From contig NZ_CP041742.1 in NCBI RefSeq assembly GCF_007556775.1, positions 1,116,001 through 1,180,000 on the forward strand: a stretch of 64,000 bases of DNA, given 5' to 3'. This stretch comes from Lysobacter lycopersici (lineage in GTDB: Bacteria; Pseudomonadota; Gammaproteobacteria; Xanthomonadales; Xanthomonadaceae). Shown here in pieces: positions 1-12,490 of this stretch (its first letter is position 1; each line of letters starts with the position of its first letter). The notes below the pieces were generated by a model. The model was not told the origin of the DNA. It searched no databases and saw only the letters and a program-made list of their open reading frames with translations. A program made the translations under genes and the position numbers.

Positions 1-726
1 GCGCTGGTCGAGGGCGGGCGCTTGCTCGGCTACCACGCCGCCTCGCTGGTCGATGTCGTCGGCCATGTGCAGGACGAAGGCGAGAAAGCGCAGGCCGATG
101 CGTTGCTCGGTTTCCTCACGCCCATCGTCAAGGCCTGCCTGACCGAATGGGGCGTGGAATGCACCTACCATGCGCTGCAGTGCTTCGGCGGCCACGGCTA
201 CATCCACGAGCACGGCATGGAGCAACTCGCGCGCGATGCGCGCATCACCACGCTGTACGAAGGCACCACCGGCATCCAGGCGCTGGACCTGATGGGCCGC
301 AAGATCATGCAGCAGCAAGGCGCCGGCCTGCGCGTGTTCCTCGGCATCATCGAGGCATTCTGCAAGGAACACGAAGCCGACGACGCGCTCGCCGAATACG
401 TCGCCCCGCTGCGCGCGAAGGCGGCGGAATGGCAGGAGCTGACCATCGCCATCGGCCGCGGCGCGATGGCGAACGCGGACGAGGTCGGTGCCGCCGCCTA
501 CGACTACCTGTTCTATTCCGGCTACGTCGCGCTGGCCTACTGGTGGGCGCGCAGCGTCGCCGCGGCGGATGCGTCGTCGCGACCGCAGGCGTTCAAGGAC
601 GCCAAGCGCGAGACCGCACGCTTCTACTTCGCGCGCCTGCTGCCGCGCACGCTGCAGCACAAGGCGGCGATCGAATCGGGCGCTGTGTCTCTCATGGCGC
701 TGGACGCGGCTGCGTTCGACGCCTGA
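1..726 (+). CDS. acyl-CoA dehydrogenase, C-terminal part (5' truncated by window edge)
   Basis: The frame is open from base 1, so the true start lies upstream; 241 residues are visible. They match the C-terminal half of an FAD-dependent acyl-CoA dehydrogenase, which carries out the alpha,beta-oxidation of acyl-CoA in fatty-acid breakdown. The segment QCFGGHGYIHEHGMEQ is followed by RDARITTLYEGTTGIQ, in which the Glu of YEGT is the family's catalytic base (about visible residue 86). The long tail beyond this point resembles the extra C-terminal domain of the larger FadE-like enzymes that end in a four-helix extension. Family assignment is firm. Chain-length specificity cannot be judged without the N-terminus. 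It ends 49 bases before the next possible start. Confidence 0.9.
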   Translation, partial: ALVEGGRLLGYHAASLVDVVGHVQDEGEKAQADALLGFLTPIVKACLTEWGVECTYHALQCFGGHGYIHEHGMEQLARDARITTLYEGTTGIQALDLMGRKIMQQQGAGLRVFLGIIEAFCKEHEADDALAEYVAPLRAKAAEWQELTIAIGRGAMANADEVGAAAYDYLFYSGYVALAYWWARSVAAADASSRPQAFKDAKRETARFYFARLLPRTLQHKAAIESGAVSLMALDAAAFDA

Positions 727-734
727 GGCGCAGC

Positions 735-763
735 TACACAAACCGTCACGAGGGGCGTATAAA
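735..763 (+). promoter_or_regulatory. candidate sigma70 promoter for HNH gene
   Basis: A -35-like TACACA (735-740) and a -10-like TATAAA (758-763) are separated by 17 bases, in the short gap after the acyl-CoA dehydrogenase stop. The predicted start of transcription, about 770, lies just ahead of an in-frame ATG at 775. This is a motif match only. Confidence 0.4.
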
Positions 764-868
764 CTCGGGTTCCAATGGAGCCTGATAGAGCGAAGTTCCG
801 CCTGCTGCAGGCCGGTTCCGATGCGGATCCGGCCCGGGATGCTTCCCCCCTCGCCTTCCCGAACGCCA

Positions 869-1506
869 TGCCCGCGCGCCTCGACGCGGTGCGCCTGCTC
901 TCGCTCGATGCGCATGGCCGCGTGCTCGACTGGATGAGTTGGCAGGACGCGACCTGCCTGTACGCGCGCGGTGCGGTCGCCTGGACCCTCGGCGACCCCT
1001 GCCTGACCGTGCACGGCGGCACCAGCCGCACGACCGGCGAACGCAGCCAGATGGAACTGCATCCGATCATCGCCGCGCGCGGGCATGCACGCCCGCAGGC
1101 GCTCGATCCCACGCCGGCGCTGACCAACGCCGCGCTGTTCGCGCGCGACCAGCACCTGTGCCTGTATTGCGGGCGCGAATTCCATCGCCAGCAACTCACC
1201 CGCGACCACGTGATGCCACTGTCGCAGGGTGGGCGCGACCATTGGGAAAACGTCGTCGCCGCCTGCTTCCACTGCAATTCGCGCAAGGGCGGGCGCACTC
1301 CGCAACAAGCGAGCATGCCGCTGCTCGCGGTGCCCTATCGACCGAGCTGGATCGAGCATTTGATCCTCTCGAACCGCAATATCCTCGCCGACCAGATGAC
1401 GTTCCTGAAGTCGCATCTCCCGAAACGCAAAGCGCGCTTCCAGTGTTCGGCTCGGATGCCCGGCCCGTCGCAGCGCGGCGGGCGTTCGGATGCGCCATCT
1501 GCCTGA
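869..1506 (+). CDS. HNH endonuclease family protein
   Basis: An HNH nuclease-type protein of 212 aa from this start. Two zinc knuckles bracket the nuclease core: LYCGREF, then RDHVMPLSQGG with the HNH-type His, then CFHCNSRKG. The protein acts on DNA or RNA; its target is unknown. The ATG at 869 is chosen because the recognisable conserved part, MPARLDAVRLLSLDAHG, begins there. An in-frame ATG at 775 would add 31 unremarkable residues, and neither start has a clear ribosome site. The natural end is probably near the KSHLPKRK segment; about 23 further residues look like read-through into DNA created by a tail duplication (copies at 1381 and 1530). Such genes are common single genes in xanthomonads. 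It does not look like a mobile homing enzyme, since no intron or disrupted gene is visible. Confidence 0.75.
1381..1441 (+). repeat. direct repeat copy 1 (3' end of HNH gene)
   Basis: This codes for the HNH tail ILADQMTFLKSHLPKRKARF. A second, diverged copy lies 149 bases downstream. Confidence 0.8.
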
Positions 1507-1529
1507 CGCCGACGGCGAGCGGCATCCTC

Positions 1530-1590
1530 ATCCTCGCCGGCCAGATGGCGTTCCTGAAGTCGCACCTTCCGAAACGCAAGTCGCGTTTCA
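1530..1590 (+). repeat. direct repeat copy 2, out of frame with the HNH gene
   Basis: About 60 bases resembling 1381-1441; read in another frame they give ILAGQMAFLKSHLPKRKSRF. The differences are mostly silent or conservative, which suggests that this copy was once, or still is, selected as coding sequence. The offset of 149 bases is not a multiple of three, so the HNH frame stops at 1506 before reaching it. Confidence 0.8.
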
Positions 1591-1665
1591 ACCGAAGCAT
1601 TACGTCCATCACTGCTCGCACGCGCGGGGGTCGGCTACACTCCCTGTGATTCCGGGGGGAAACGC

Positions 1666-2727
1666 ATGGCACACAGCATCGGCATGACCGGCATGGATCC
1701 GCAGACCAGCGCCGCCCTCACCGAGGCGCTGCTGCAGGCGACGCGCCAGCTCGGCGGGGCATGGCGCGTGGTCGACGACCAAGACGCGGACTTCGTGTTC
1801 GTCGACATGGACAGCATGTACGGCCCGATGAGCTGGATCCGCCTGCACGCCAACGGCAAGCGCGTGATCGGCGTGACTTCCGCCAGCCGCAGCCAGACCG
1901 ACTTCCACCTCGCCAAACCCTTCGACGGGGAGAGCGTCGCCGCCCTGCTGCAATCCATTGCCCAAGTTCCGGCCGCGACCCCGGCTGCCGCAAGCCAACC
2001 CGCCGCGCCCGCCGAACCGCCGCCAACCGCCACGGCGACGCCCGCACCGACGCCGTCCGACTTGACGCCCGAGGAAACCGTTTCGGTCCCCGACGAGGAA
2101 CAGGCTCCCGCCTCGGTCGAGGCCATCGCCGCACCATCGCCACCGCCCACCCCCGAGCCGCAGCGCGATCCGGTATTTGTCGACTGGATGGTGCCGGGCG
2201 CGCTGAGCGGCCGCGTTCGCTACCGCCGCGGCAAGGGGCCAGCGCTGCTGATCGATGCCGACGCCCGCCAGTACCACGGCCCGGCCGCGCTGAAGCCGCT
2301 GGCCGATTCGATTTCCGGCACCGTGCAGCGGCACGACTTCCTCATGGTCCCGGCCACCGACTGGCCCGCCGAAGCCAAGGCAGCCGGCGAACCCCAACCG
2401 CTGGCGCGCCTGCAGTGGTACGCCGGGCTGGTCGCCGGACACGGCATTCTGCTTGCCGGCTACGACCCGCAGGCGAAATACCGCCTCACCAAGTGGCCGC
2501 AGACCGAACGCGAATTCCCCAAGCACTTCCGCATCGCCACGGTGATGATGAAAGGACAGGCCACGCTGGCCGAAATCGCGGAAGGCAGTGGCGTTGGCAT
2601 CGAGGAAGTCACCGATTTCGTGAACGCCAACCTCGCCACCGGCTATGCCGAGGCCTGGCGCGAACCGGAACCTTCGCCCGAACCGCAGAAACCCGGCGGC
2701 CTGTTCGGGCGCCTGCGCGGGCGCTGA
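1666..2727 (+). CDS. hypothetical two-domain protein with Pro/Ala-rich linker
   Basis: Not recognised as a named family; 353 aa with no signal peptide or membrane segment. Residues 1-105 alternate hydrophobic strands and helices (WRVVDDQDADFVFVDMDS, KRVIGVTSAS, FHLAKPFDGESVAALLQ), a pattern like a degenerate response-regulator receiver. Residues 108-165 form a Pro/Ala/Thr/Glu-rich linker. Residues 170-340 form a second globular part that ends in a helical region (TLAEIAEGSGVGIEEVTDFVNANLATG) resembling a winged-helix or four-helix tail. The last residues, GGLFGRLRGR, are basic. ATG 1666 follows gattccgggggga, a fair ribosome site. It lies 39 bases upstream of dxs, possibly co-transcribed. A cytoplasmic signalling or regulatory role is inference only. 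Confidence 0.75.
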   Translation: MAHSIGMTGMDPQTSAALTEALLQATRQLGGAWRVVDDQDADFVFVDMDSMYGPMSWIRLHANGKRVIGVTSASRSQTDFHLAKPFDGESVAALLQSIAQVPAATPAAASQPAAPAEPPPTATATPAPTPSDLTPEETVSVPDEEQAPASVEAIAAPSPPPTPEPQRDPVFVDWMVPGALSGRVRYRRGKGPALLIDADARQYHGPAALKPLADSISGTVQRHDFLMVPATDWPAEAKAAGEPQPLARLQWYAGLVAGHGILLAGYDPQAKYRLTKWPQTEREFPKHFRIATVMMKGQATLAEIAEGSGVGIEEVTDFVNANLATGYAEAWREPEPSPEPQKPGGLFGRLRGR

Positions 2728-2766
2728 GTCCACGCCCGCCACACGGGGCGGATTTACAATGGCGGG

Positions 2767-4692
2767 ATGACCGATCCGACCCCGATCGATGCCGGGCGCT
2801 TCCCACGCCTGTCGTGCATCGACAGCCCCGCCGACCTGCGCAAGCTGCCCGAGTCCGAACTGCGCGCGGTCGCGGACGAACTGCGCGCCTACCTGATCGA
2901 ATCCGTCGGCCAGTCCGGCGGTCACTTCGGCGCCGGGCTCGGCGTGGTCGAGCTCACCACGGTGCTGCATTACCTGTTCGACACGCCGGACGACCGCATC
3001 GTCTGGGACGTCGGCCACCAGGCCTATCCGCACAAGATCCTCACCGGCCGCCGCGACCGCATCCGCAGCGTCAAGCAGGCCGGCGGCGTTGCGCCGTTCC
3101 CCAAGCGCGAGGAAAGCGAATACGACACCTTCGGCGTCGGCCATTCGTCCACGTCGATTTCGGCCGCGCTCGGCATGGCGATCGCGAACGCACGAGCGGG
3201 AAATGATCGGAAAGTCGTTGCGGTGATCGGCGACGGCGCGATGACCGCAGGCATGGCGTACGAAGCGCTCGGCCACGCCGGCGGCATGGACGAAGAACCC
3301 GATCTGCTCGTCATCCTCAACGACAACCGCATGTCGATCAGCGAGGCGGTCGGCGGCCTCACCCGCATGCTCGGTCGCATGACCGGCAGCAAGACGCTGA
3401 ACGCGATCCGCGAGGGCGGCAAGAAGATCCTCGGCGACAAGCGCAGCAGCGGCCCCGCGCGCTTCGTGCGCCGCTGGGAGGAGCACTGGAAGGGCATGTT
3501 CGTGCCCTCCACGCTGTTCGAGGAAATGGGCTTCCACTACACCGGTCCCATCGACGGCCACGACGTCGATGCGCTGGTGAAGACGCTGAAGATGCTCAAG
3601 ACCCTCAAGGGCCCGCAGCTGCTGCACGTCATCACCACCAAGGGCAAGGGCTACGAACTCGCCGAAGGCGACCAGATCGGCTACCACGCGGTGTCGCCGT
3701 TCGATCCGGAAAAAGGCGTGGTGTCGAAGCCGGGTGCGAAGAAACCCACGTACACCGACGTGTTCGGCGATTGGCTGTGCGACATGGCGGCGGCCGATCC
3801 GAAACTGCTCGCCATCACCCCGGCGATGCGCGAAGGCTCGGGACTGGTGCGCTACAGCAAGGAATACCCGGATCGTTACTACGACGTGGCCATCGCCGAA
3901 CAACACGCGGTCACGCTCGCCGCCGGCATGGCCTGCGAAGGCGCGAAGCCGGTGGTCGCGATCTACTCGACCTTCCTGCAGCGCGGCTACGACCAATTGG
4001 TGCACGACGTCGCGATCCAGAAGCTCGACGTGCTGTTCGCCATCGACCGCGGCGGCGTGGTCGGCCCGGACGGCGCGACGCACGCGGGCAACCTCGATCT
4101 TTCCTACCTGCGCTGCGTGCCGAACATGGTCGTCATGGCCCCGGCCGACGAGAACGAATGCCGGCAGATGCTCAGCACCGGTTTCGAATACACGGGCCCG
4201 GCTGCGGTGCGTTATCCGCGCGGCAGCGGCCCCGGCGTCGCGGTGCAACCGACGCTCGACACGCTGGCGATCGGCAAGGCGGAACTGCGCAGGCGCGGAT
4301 CGCGCATCGCGCTGCTCGCCTTCGGCGCCATCGTTCCGGCTGCGGAAAAAGTCGGCGAGGAACTCGGTCTCACCGTCGTGAACATGCGTTTCGTGAAACC
4401 GCTGGATCGCGCGCTGGTCCTCGAACTGGCGAAGTCGCACGAAGGTTTCGTCACGCTGGAAGACAACGTCGTCGCCGGCGGCGCGGGTTCCGGCGTCGCC
4501 GAACTGCTCGCCAGCGAGAACATCCAGTTGTCGATCCTGCACCTCGGCCTGCCGGATGCATTCCAGCACCACGCCAGCCGCGAACAACTGCTGGCCGAAG
4601 CCGGACTGGATGCAGCGGGCATTCGCGATACGGTGTTGAAGCGATGGCCGCAAATCGCACAATCTCCGACTGCACGCAGCGCCGCGGGCTGA
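2767..4692 (+). CDS. dxs: 1-deoxy-D-xylulose-5-phosphate synthase
   Basis: 641 aa, full length for the family. The enzyme condenses pyruvate with glyceraldehyde-3-phosphate using thiamine diphosphate, the first step of the MEP isoprenoid pathway in the cytosol. Visible landmarks are the N-terminal [10 protein letters not shown], the ThDP-binding [14 protein letters not shown] (about 155-168) ending in NDNRMSIS (about 185-192), the pyrimidine-domain [14 protein letters not shown] with its catalytic Glu, and [15 protein letters not shown]. The ATG follows gcggg closely. A TACAAT hexamer ends only six bases before the ATG, so a leaderless transcript is possible. A bidirectional terminator lies 18 bases past the stop. 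Confidence 0.97.
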   Translation: MTDPTPIDAGRFPRLSCIDSPADLRKLPESELRAVADELRAYLIESVGQSGGHFGAGLGVVELTTVLHYLFDTPDDRIVWDVGHQAYPHKILTGRRDRIRSVKQAGGVAPFPKREESEYDTFGVGHSSTSISAALGMAIANARAGNDRKVVAVIGDGAMTAGMAYEALGHAGGMDEEPDLLVILNDNRMSISEAVGGLTRMLGRMTGSKTLNAIREGGKKILGDKRSSGPARFVRRWEEHWKGMFVPSTLFEEMGFHYTGPIDGHDVDALVKTLKMLKTLKGPQLLHVITTKGKGYELAEGDQIGYHAVSPFDPEKGVVSKPGAKKPTYTDVFGDWLCDMAAADPKLLAITPAMREGSGLVRYSKEYPDRYYDVAIAEQHAVTLAAGMACEGAKPVVAIYSTFLQRGYDQLVHDVAIQKLDVLFAIDRGGVVGPDGATHAGNLDLSYLRCVPNMVVMAPADENECRQMLSTGFEYTGPAAVRYPRGSGPGVAVQPTLDTLAIGKAELRRRGSRIALLAFGAIVPAAEKVGEELGLTVVNMRFVKPLDRALVLELAKSHEGFVTLEDNVVAGGAGSGVAELLASENIQLSILHLGLPDAFQHHASREQLLAEAGLDAAGIRDTVLKRWPQIAQSPTARSAAG

Positions 4693-4710
4693 CATCGGCG
4701 CCCGAAAAGG

Positions 4711-4735
4711 AAAAGCCCGCGCGAGGCGGGCTTTT
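4711..4735. terminator. bidirectional intrinsic terminator between dxs and tRNA-Pro
   Basis: A ten-base-pair stem AAAAGCCCGC/GCGGGCTTTT with a five-base loop. The T-run on each strand lets it end both dxs (plus) and the tRNA-Pro transcript (minus). Confidence 0.85.
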
Positions 4736-4761
4736 CGTATCGATCACCGAGTTTCCAGAGT

Positions 4762-4838
4762 TGGTCGGGGTAGCCGGATTTGAACCGACGACCACTTGTC
4801 CCCCAGACAAGTGCGCTACCAGGCTGCGCTATACCCCG
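4762..4838 (-). tRNA. tRNA-Pro (anticodon GGG)
   Basis: On the minus strand a 77-base cloverleaf with CCA encoded. The acceptor CGGGGTA pairs with TACCCCG, the D-arm is AGCGCAGCCTGGTAGCGC, the anticodon stem CTTGT/ACAAG encloses loop CTGGGGG, and the T-arm contains GGTTCAAATCC. Positions 34-36 are GGG, reading CCC proline codons. Confidence 0.95.
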
Positions 4839-4861
4839 TCCGGAAGACTCGGGTCCGGGAA

Positions 4862-4867
4862 ATTATA
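4862..4867 (-). promoter_or_regulatory. -10 element for tRNA-Pro
   Basis: A perfect TATAAT on the minus strand, 24 bases ahead of the mature tRNA 5' end, at the 3' end of the merR gene. The -35 region is weak. Confidence 0.5.
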
Positions 4868-4882
4868 CCCGGCCGGCGCCGT

Positions 4883-5239
4883 TCAGCGTTTCAGCAGTTG
4901 CAGCACTTCCTCCAGCTCCATCCGCACCTGCTTGACGATCTGCGTGGACATCGCCGCTTCCTGCTTCGCGCCCTCGCCTTCCAGCCGCAGGCGCGCGCCG
5001 CCGATGGTATAGCCCTGCTCGTACAGCAGGCCACGGATCTGGCGCACCATCAGCACGTCGTGGCGCTGGTAGTAGCGGCGGTTGCCGCGGCGCTTGACCG
5101 GCTTCAGCGAAGGGAATTCGGTTTCCCAGTAGCGCAGCACGTGCGGCTTGACGTCGCACAGCTCGCTGACCTCGCCGATGGTGAAGTAGCGCTTGGCCGG
5201 GATCGGCGGCAGTTCGCGGTTGCTGCCCGGATCAAACAT
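4883..5239 (-). CDS. MerR family transcriptional regulator
   Basis: 118 aa. The N-terminal winged helix-turn-helix is typical of Mer[31 protein letters not shown], then [30 protein letters not shown]. It is followed by a short amphipathic helix ([22 protein letters not shown]) that would form the antiparallel dimer coil. There are no effector-binding cysteines. This short MerR gene sits directly after ihfA in many gammaproteobacteria, and here its ATG overlaps the ihfA stop by eight bases, so the two are translated together. Targets are unknown. Confidence 0.9.
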   Translation of the reverse strand: MFDPGSNRELPPIPAKRYFTIGEVSELCDVKPHVLRYWETEFPSLKPVKRRGNRRYYQRHDVLMVRQIRGLLYEQGYTIGGARLRLEGEGAKQEAAMSTQIVKQVRMELEEVLQLLKR

Positions 5240-5534
5240 GGGCGGCTCCGGTGAACGCCTCGACGCGTTCCTTCAGCTTCTGGCCCGGGCGGAAGGTGAC
5301 CACGGTGCGCGCGGAAATCGGGATTTCCTCGCCGGTCTTGGGGTTGCGGCCCGGACGCTGGTTCTTGCGGCGCAGGTCGAAGTTGCCGAAGCCCGACAGC
5401 TTCACCTGCCGGCCGGCTTCCAGCGCCTCGCGCAGCACGTCGAAGAACGCATCGACGAACTCCTTGGCCTCGCGCTTGTTCAGGCCCACGTCCGCATAGA
5501 GACGTTCCGCCATTTCCGCTTTGGTCAATGCCAC
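5232..5534 (-). CDS. ihfA: integration host factor subunit alpha
   Basis: 100 aa, the standard length. It is half of the IHF heterodimer, a nucleoid protein that bends DNA sharply in the minor groove. It shows [41 protein letters not shown] and the DNA-intercalating arm [19 protein letters not shown], where the arm-tip Pro of the NPKTGE motif inserts between bases. It lies 18 bases after pheT, the usual pheST-ihfA arrangement, and overlaps the following merR gene. Confidence 0.97.
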   Translation of the reverse strand: MALTKAEMAERLYADVGLNKREAKEFVDAFFDVLREALEAGRQVKLSGFGNFDLRRKNQRPGRNPKTGEEIPISARTVVTFRPGQKLKERVEAFTGAAHV

Positions 5535-5552
5535 CTGCGTTCCCCCTGAACG

Positions 5553-9052
<3,500 letters not shown>

Positions 9053-9072
9053 TCATCGTGTGGAGCAGCGGC

Positions 9073-9432
9073 TCAAGCCGCCAGCGCGCCCTTCGCCTTT
9101 TCGACCAGGGCGGCAAAACCCGCCGCATCGTGCACGGCGATGTCCGCCAGCACCTTGCGGTCGAGGGTGATGCCGGCCTTGAGCAGGCCGTTCATGAAGC
9201 GGCTGTAGCTCATGCCGTTGGCGCGCGCGCCGGCGTTGATGCGCGCGATCCACAGCGAGCGGAACTGGCGCTTCTTCAGCTTGCGGCCGATGTAGGCGTA
9301 CTGCTGCGCCTTGGTGACCGCCTGCTTGGCGACGCGGAAGACCTTGCGGCGGGCGTTGTAGTAACCCTTCGCGGCCTTGAGGACTTTCTTGTGGCGCCGA
9401 CGCGCCTGTACACCACGTTTGACTCGTGCCAT
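9073..9432 (-). CDS. rplT: 50S ribosomal protein L20
   Basis: 119 aa, the standard length; the protein is needed early in 50S assembly. The very basic N-terminus [19 protein letters not shown] is followed by [22 protein letters not shown], and the C-terminal globular part contains [19 protein letters not shown]. It lies 11 bases after rpmI, as in most bacteria. In E. coli L20 represses its own operon through the rpmI leader. Confidence 0.98.
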   Translation of the reverse strand: MARVKRGVQARRRHKKVLKAAKGYYNARRKVFRVAKQAVTKAQQYAYIGRKLKKRQFRSLWIARINAGARANGMSYSRFMNGLLKAGITLDRKVLADIAVHDAAGFAALVEKAKGALAA

Positions 9433-9443
9433 GTCTTATCTCC

Positions 9444-9641
9444 TCACAAGTACGGAAGCATGCGGTCCAGGCGGCCCGCGTCCTCGGCACGAACGTGGTT
9501 CGTCTGCCGCAGGTTGCGCTTCCGCTTGGTCGCCTTCTTGGTGAGGATGTGGCTCTTGTTGGCGTGGCCGCACTTGTACTTGCCGGAAGCGGTCTTCCGG
9601 AAGCGCTTGGCCGCCGCCCGATTGGTCTTGATCTTGGGCAT
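9444..9641 (-). CDS. rpmI: 50S ribosomal protein L35
   Basis: 65 aa, the standard length, beginning [20 protein letters not shown] and ending [17 protein letters not shown]. The start at 9641 is fixed by the universal MPKIKT sequence; upstream in-frame codons are leader. It is first in the rpmI-rplT unit, behind a promoter at 9790-9818. The leader is about 140 bases, long enough for L20-type autoregulation, although no pseudoknot was traced. Confidence 0.98.
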   Translation of the reverse strand: MPKIKTNRAAAKRFRKTASGKYKCGHANKSHILTKKATKRKRNLRQTNHVRAEDAGRLDRMLPYL

Positions 9642-9789
9642 TGGGAATCCTTGCGAAATCTCGAACTGGTCCAGGCGCCGTTTCCGGGCTCTCCGTCCTG
9701 CCTGACCGGTGGGTAAGCCCTTGATTCCAGGGGAATCCGGGCGGGTCCATGGGTACCGCTCACAAGCAACCCGGCGAACCGGGCCGGGC

Positions 9790-9818
9790 ATTATGCCGGG
9801 TGCCGGAAGTTCTCGCAA
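9790..9818 (-). promoter_or_regulatory. sigma70 promoter for rpmI-rplT
   Basis: Minus strand: TTGCGA (9818-9813), a 17-base spacer, and CATAAT (9795-9790). The start of transcription would be near 9783, leaving a structured leader of about 140 bases. Confidence 0.6.
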
Positions 9819-9833
9819 ATCAATCGATTAAAG

Positions 9834-9872
9834 CCCCTCTCCCTGCGGGAAAGGAGTTGGGGTGAGGGTTCG
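9834..9872. repeat. REP-like repeat, partial inverted copy
   Basis: cccctctccctgcgggaaag and following bases to gtgagggttcg, an inverted and diverged relative of the 9901-9948 unit. The two form a head-to-head pair. Confidence 0.55.
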
Positions 9873-9900
9873 ACCAGGTCCGGGAATCCACAACCTTCCG

Positions 9901-9948
9901 AACCCTCATCCGGCCCTTCGGGCCACCTTCTCCCGCAAGGGGAGAAGG
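9901..9948. repeat. REP-like intergenic hairpin repeat
   Basis: aaccctcatccggcccttcg followed by two hairpins, GGCCCttcGGGCC and CTTCTCCC/GGGAGAAG. It begins eight bases after the infC stop codon. Confidence 0.7.
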
Positions 9949-9955
9949 AAAAGCC

Positions 9956-10477
9956 TCAGCGCTTCTTGGGCGCGATCATCATCACCATCTGCCGGCCTTC
10001 GAGGCGCGGGCGGGACTCGATCACGATCTCCTCACCGAGGTCGGCCTCGATCCGCGCGGCCATCTCGCGGCCGAGCTCCTGGTGGCTCATCTCGCGACCG
10101 CGGAAGCGGATGTTGACCTTGACCTTGTCGCCTTCCTCGAGGAAACGGCGCATGTTGCGCAGCTTGATCTGGTAGTCGCCCTCGTCGGTGACCGGCCGGA
10201 ACTTGAGTTCCTTGATCTCCTGCTGCTTGGTCTTCTTCTTGGCCTCGTTGGCCTTCTTCTGCTGTTCGAACTTGAACTTGCCGAAGTCCATGATCTTGCA
10301 GACCGGCGGGTCCGCGTTCGGCTGGATTTCGACCAGGTCGAGGCCTTCTTCCTCGGCCATGGCGAGCGCTTCGTCGCGCGAGAGCACGCCCACCATCTCG
10401 CCGTCGCTGCCGATCACGCGCACGCGCGGCACGCGGATCTCGAGGTTACGGCGGTTCTGCTTTTCCGGTGTACTGAT
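9956..10477 (-). CDS. infC: translation initiation factor IF-3 with non-canonical AUC start
   Basis: 173 aa. IF-3 binds the 30S subunit and proofreads the start codon. The N-domain is [46 protein letters not shown], a Lys-rich linker is [21 protein letters not shown], and the C-domain is [19 protein letters not shown], ending MMIAPKKR. Between the thrS stop (10578) and the conserved N-terminus there is no in-frame ATG, GTG or TTG. The ATC at 10477-10475 sits eight bases after GGAG, at the position where E. coli infC uses AUU. Rare starts let IF-3 repress its own translation. Three hairpins precede the start. Confidence 0.93.
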   Translation of the reverse strand: MSTPEKQNRRNLEIRVPRVRVIGSDGEMVGVLSRDEALAMAEEEGLDLVEIQPNADPPVCKIMDFGKFKFEQQKKANEAKKKTKQQEIKELKFRPVTDEGDYQIKLRNMRRFLEEGDKVKVNIRFRGREMSHQELGREMAARIEADLGEEIVIESRPRLEGRQMVMMIAPKKR

Positions 10478-10497
10478 GTTGCGATCTCCAAGGGATG

Positions 10498-10541
10498 GCT
10501 TCGTCGAAGCCGAATGGCGCCCGATTCCGGAATCGGGCGCC
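10498..10541. promoter_or_regulatory. hairpin cluster in the infC 5' region
   Basis: A perfect 26-base palindrome at 10516-10541 (arms ggcgcccgattcc/ggaatcgggcgcc) and a smaller hairpin gcttcg/cgaagc at about 10499-10510 lie just upstream of the infC ribosome site. Neither is followed by a T-run, so they act as structure or roadblock rather than as a typical terminator. Confidence 0.55.
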
Positions 10542-10577
10542 GGTTGCGGAACAGCCGGCCTCGGCCGGCCCCGCTTG

Positions 10578-12476
10578 TTACATGGACTCCTGCTGCAAAC
10601 GCAAGGCGAAGTCGGCGACGGACATGGTACCGAGGTCTTCCCCACCCCGCGTGCGCACGGCGACCGAGCCGTGTTCCTTCTCGCGGTCCCCCACCACCAG
10701 AAGGTACGGCACGCGCTGCAGCGTGTGCTCGCGGATCTTATAGCCGATCTTCTCGTTGCGCAAATCGGCATCGACCCGGAAGCCTTGATTTGCAAGGGTT
10801 TTCCGAACTTCCCCGACCCAATCGGCCTGGGCGTCGGTGATGTTCATGACCACGGCCTGGACCGGGGCCAGCCAGGCCGGGAACTGGCCGGCATGGTGTT
10901 CGATCAGGATGCCGATGAAGCGCTCCATGGAGCCGACGATGGCCCGGTGCAGCATGACCGGGGTCCGGCGCTGGCTGTGCTCGTCCACGTACTCGGCGCC
11001 GAGGCGGCCGGGCATCATGAAATCGACCTGCATCGTGCCCAGTTGCCAGGTGCGGCCGATGGCGTCCTTCAGGTGGTACTCGATCTTGGGGCCATAGAAG
11101 GCGCCCTCGCCCGGCAGTTCCTCCCACTCCACCCCGGCCGAGCGCAGGGCGTTGCGCAGGGCGTCCTCGGCCTTGTCCCAGGTGGCGTCGTCGCCGAGGC
11201 GGGGCTCGGGCCGCAGCGCGATCTTGATCTGGATGTCCGAGAAGCCGAAGTCCGAATAGACCTTCAGCGCCTGGGCGTGGAAATCGCGGACCTCGGATTC
11301 GATCTGGTCCTCGGTGCAGAAGATGTGGCCGTCGTCCTGGGTGAAGCCGCGCACGCGCAGGATGCCGTGCAGCGCGCCCGAGGGCTCGTTGCGATGGCAG
11401 GAACCGAATTCGCCGTAGCGGATCGGCAGATCGCGGTAGCTGTGCAGGCCTTGGTTGAACACCTGCACGTGGCCAGGGCAATTCATCGGCTTCACCGCGT
11501 AGGTCCGCTTCTCGGACTCGGTGAAGAACATGTTGTCCTTGTAGTTGTCCCAGTGGCCGGACTTCTTCCACAACTCGACGTCGAGGATTTGCGGGCAGCG
11601 CACTTCGCCGTAGCCGGTTTCGCGATAGACGCGGCGCATGTACTGCTCGACCACCTGCCAGATGCTCCAGCCCTTCGGGTGCCAGAACACCAGGCCCGGC
11701 GCTTCTTCCTGTAGGTGGAACAGGTCCTGCTGCTTGCCGATGCGGCGATGGTCGCGCTTCTCGGCTTCCTCCAGCATCGTGAGGTAGGCCTTGAGGTCCT
11801 TGTCGTTCAACCACGCGGTGCCGTAGATGCGGCTGAGCATCTGGTTGTTGGAATCGCCGCGCCAGTACGCGCCCGCGACCTTCATCAGCTTGAACGCGCG
11901 CAGTTTGTCGGTGCCGGGCACGTGCGGGCCGCGGCACAGGTCGGTGAATTCGCCCTGCGAATACAGCGACAATTCCTCGTTCGCCGGGATCGATTCGATA
12001 ATCTCGGCCTTGTAGGCCTCGCCAATGCCGCGGAAGAACGCCACCGCATCGTCGCGCGACTTCACGCTGCGATTCACCGGCAGCGATTCCTTGACGATCT
12101 TCTGCATCTCCGCTTCGATCGCCGGCAGGTCTTCCGGGGTGAACGGGCGCTCGTAGGCGAAGTCGTAATAGAAGCCGTTGTCGATCACCGGGCCGATCGT
12201 CACCTGCGCGCCGGGGAACAGGCGCTGCACCGCCTGCGCCAGAAGATGCGCGGTGGAATGGCGGAGGATGTCCAGCGCTTCCGGCGACTTGTCGGTGACG
12301 ATGGACAGCGTCGCGTCGCGGTCGATGCGATAGCTGGCATCGACCAGCCTGTCGTCGACCTTGCCGGCCAGCGTGGCCTTGGCGAGTCCCGCACCGATGG
12401 AAGCGGCGACCTCGCCCACCGTGACCGGCGCGTCGAACTGGCGGACGGAACCGTCTGGAAGGGTAATGTTGATCAT
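10578..12476 (-). CDS. thrS: threonyl-tRNA synthetase
   Basis: 632 aa, near the E. coli length. It attaches threonine to tRNA-Thr. The N-terminal TGS domain begins [22 protein letters not shown] (1-61). The N2 editing domain contains [16 protein letters not shown] and the later SxxxxC-type zinc-like motif. The class II core contains [10 protein letters not shown] with the zinc-ligand Cys, and motif 3 near [23 protein letters not shown]. The C-terminal anticodon domain follows. The start ATG lies 15 bases past the T-run of an intrinsic terminator, with a short leader ORF upstream, so expression is probably set by attenuation. Confidence 0.98.
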   Translation of the reverse strand: MINITLPDGSVRQFDAPVTVGEVAASIGAGLAKATLAGKVDDRLVDASYRIDRDATLSIVTDKSPEALDILRHSTAHLLAQAVQRLFPGAQVTIGPVIDNGFYYDFAYERPFTPEDLPAIEAEMQKIVKESLPVNRSVKSRDDAVAFFRGIGEAYKAEIIESIPANEELSLYSQGEFTDLCRGPHVPGTDKLRAFKLMKVAGAYWRGDSNNQMLSRIYGTAWLNDKDLKAYLTMLEEAEKRDHRRIGKQQDLFHLQEEAPGLVFWHPKGWSIWQVVEQYMRRVYRETGYGEVRCPQILDVELWKKSGHWDNYKDNMFFTESEKRTYAVKPMNCPGHVQVFNQGLHSYRDLPIRYGEFGSCHRNEPSGALHGILRVRGFTQDDGHIFCTEDQIESEVRDFHAQALKVYSDFGFSDIQIKIALRPEPRLGDDATWDKAEDALRNALRSAGVEWEELPGEGAFYGPKIEYHLKDAIGRTWQLGTMQVDFMMPGRLGAEYVDEHSQRRTPVMLHRAIVGSMERFIGILIEHHAGQFPAWLAPVQAVVMNITDAQADWVGEVRKTLANQGFRVDADLRNEKIGYKIREHTLQRVPYLLVVGDREKEHGSVAVRTRGGEDLGTMSVADFALRLQQESM

Positions 12477-12490
12477 TTCTTGTTGCCCGG

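Larger units (their letters stand above)
9642..9955. other. infC-rpmI intergenic region
   Basis: 314 bases without a gene. It holds the rpmI leader and promoter (9790-9818) and two REP-like hairpin repeats in inverted orientation (9834-9872 and 9901-9948). The second lies directly after the infC stop and may protect or end the infC mRNA. No other coding signal is seen. Confidence 0.7.

Noticed and set aside
1609-4695. A reading frame of about 1000 codons open antisense to the unknown protein and dxs
   Set aside because: Typical of GC-rich DNA, where the opposite frame stays open. It has Arg/His/Ala-rich composition, no domain, and lies across strongly recognised dxs.
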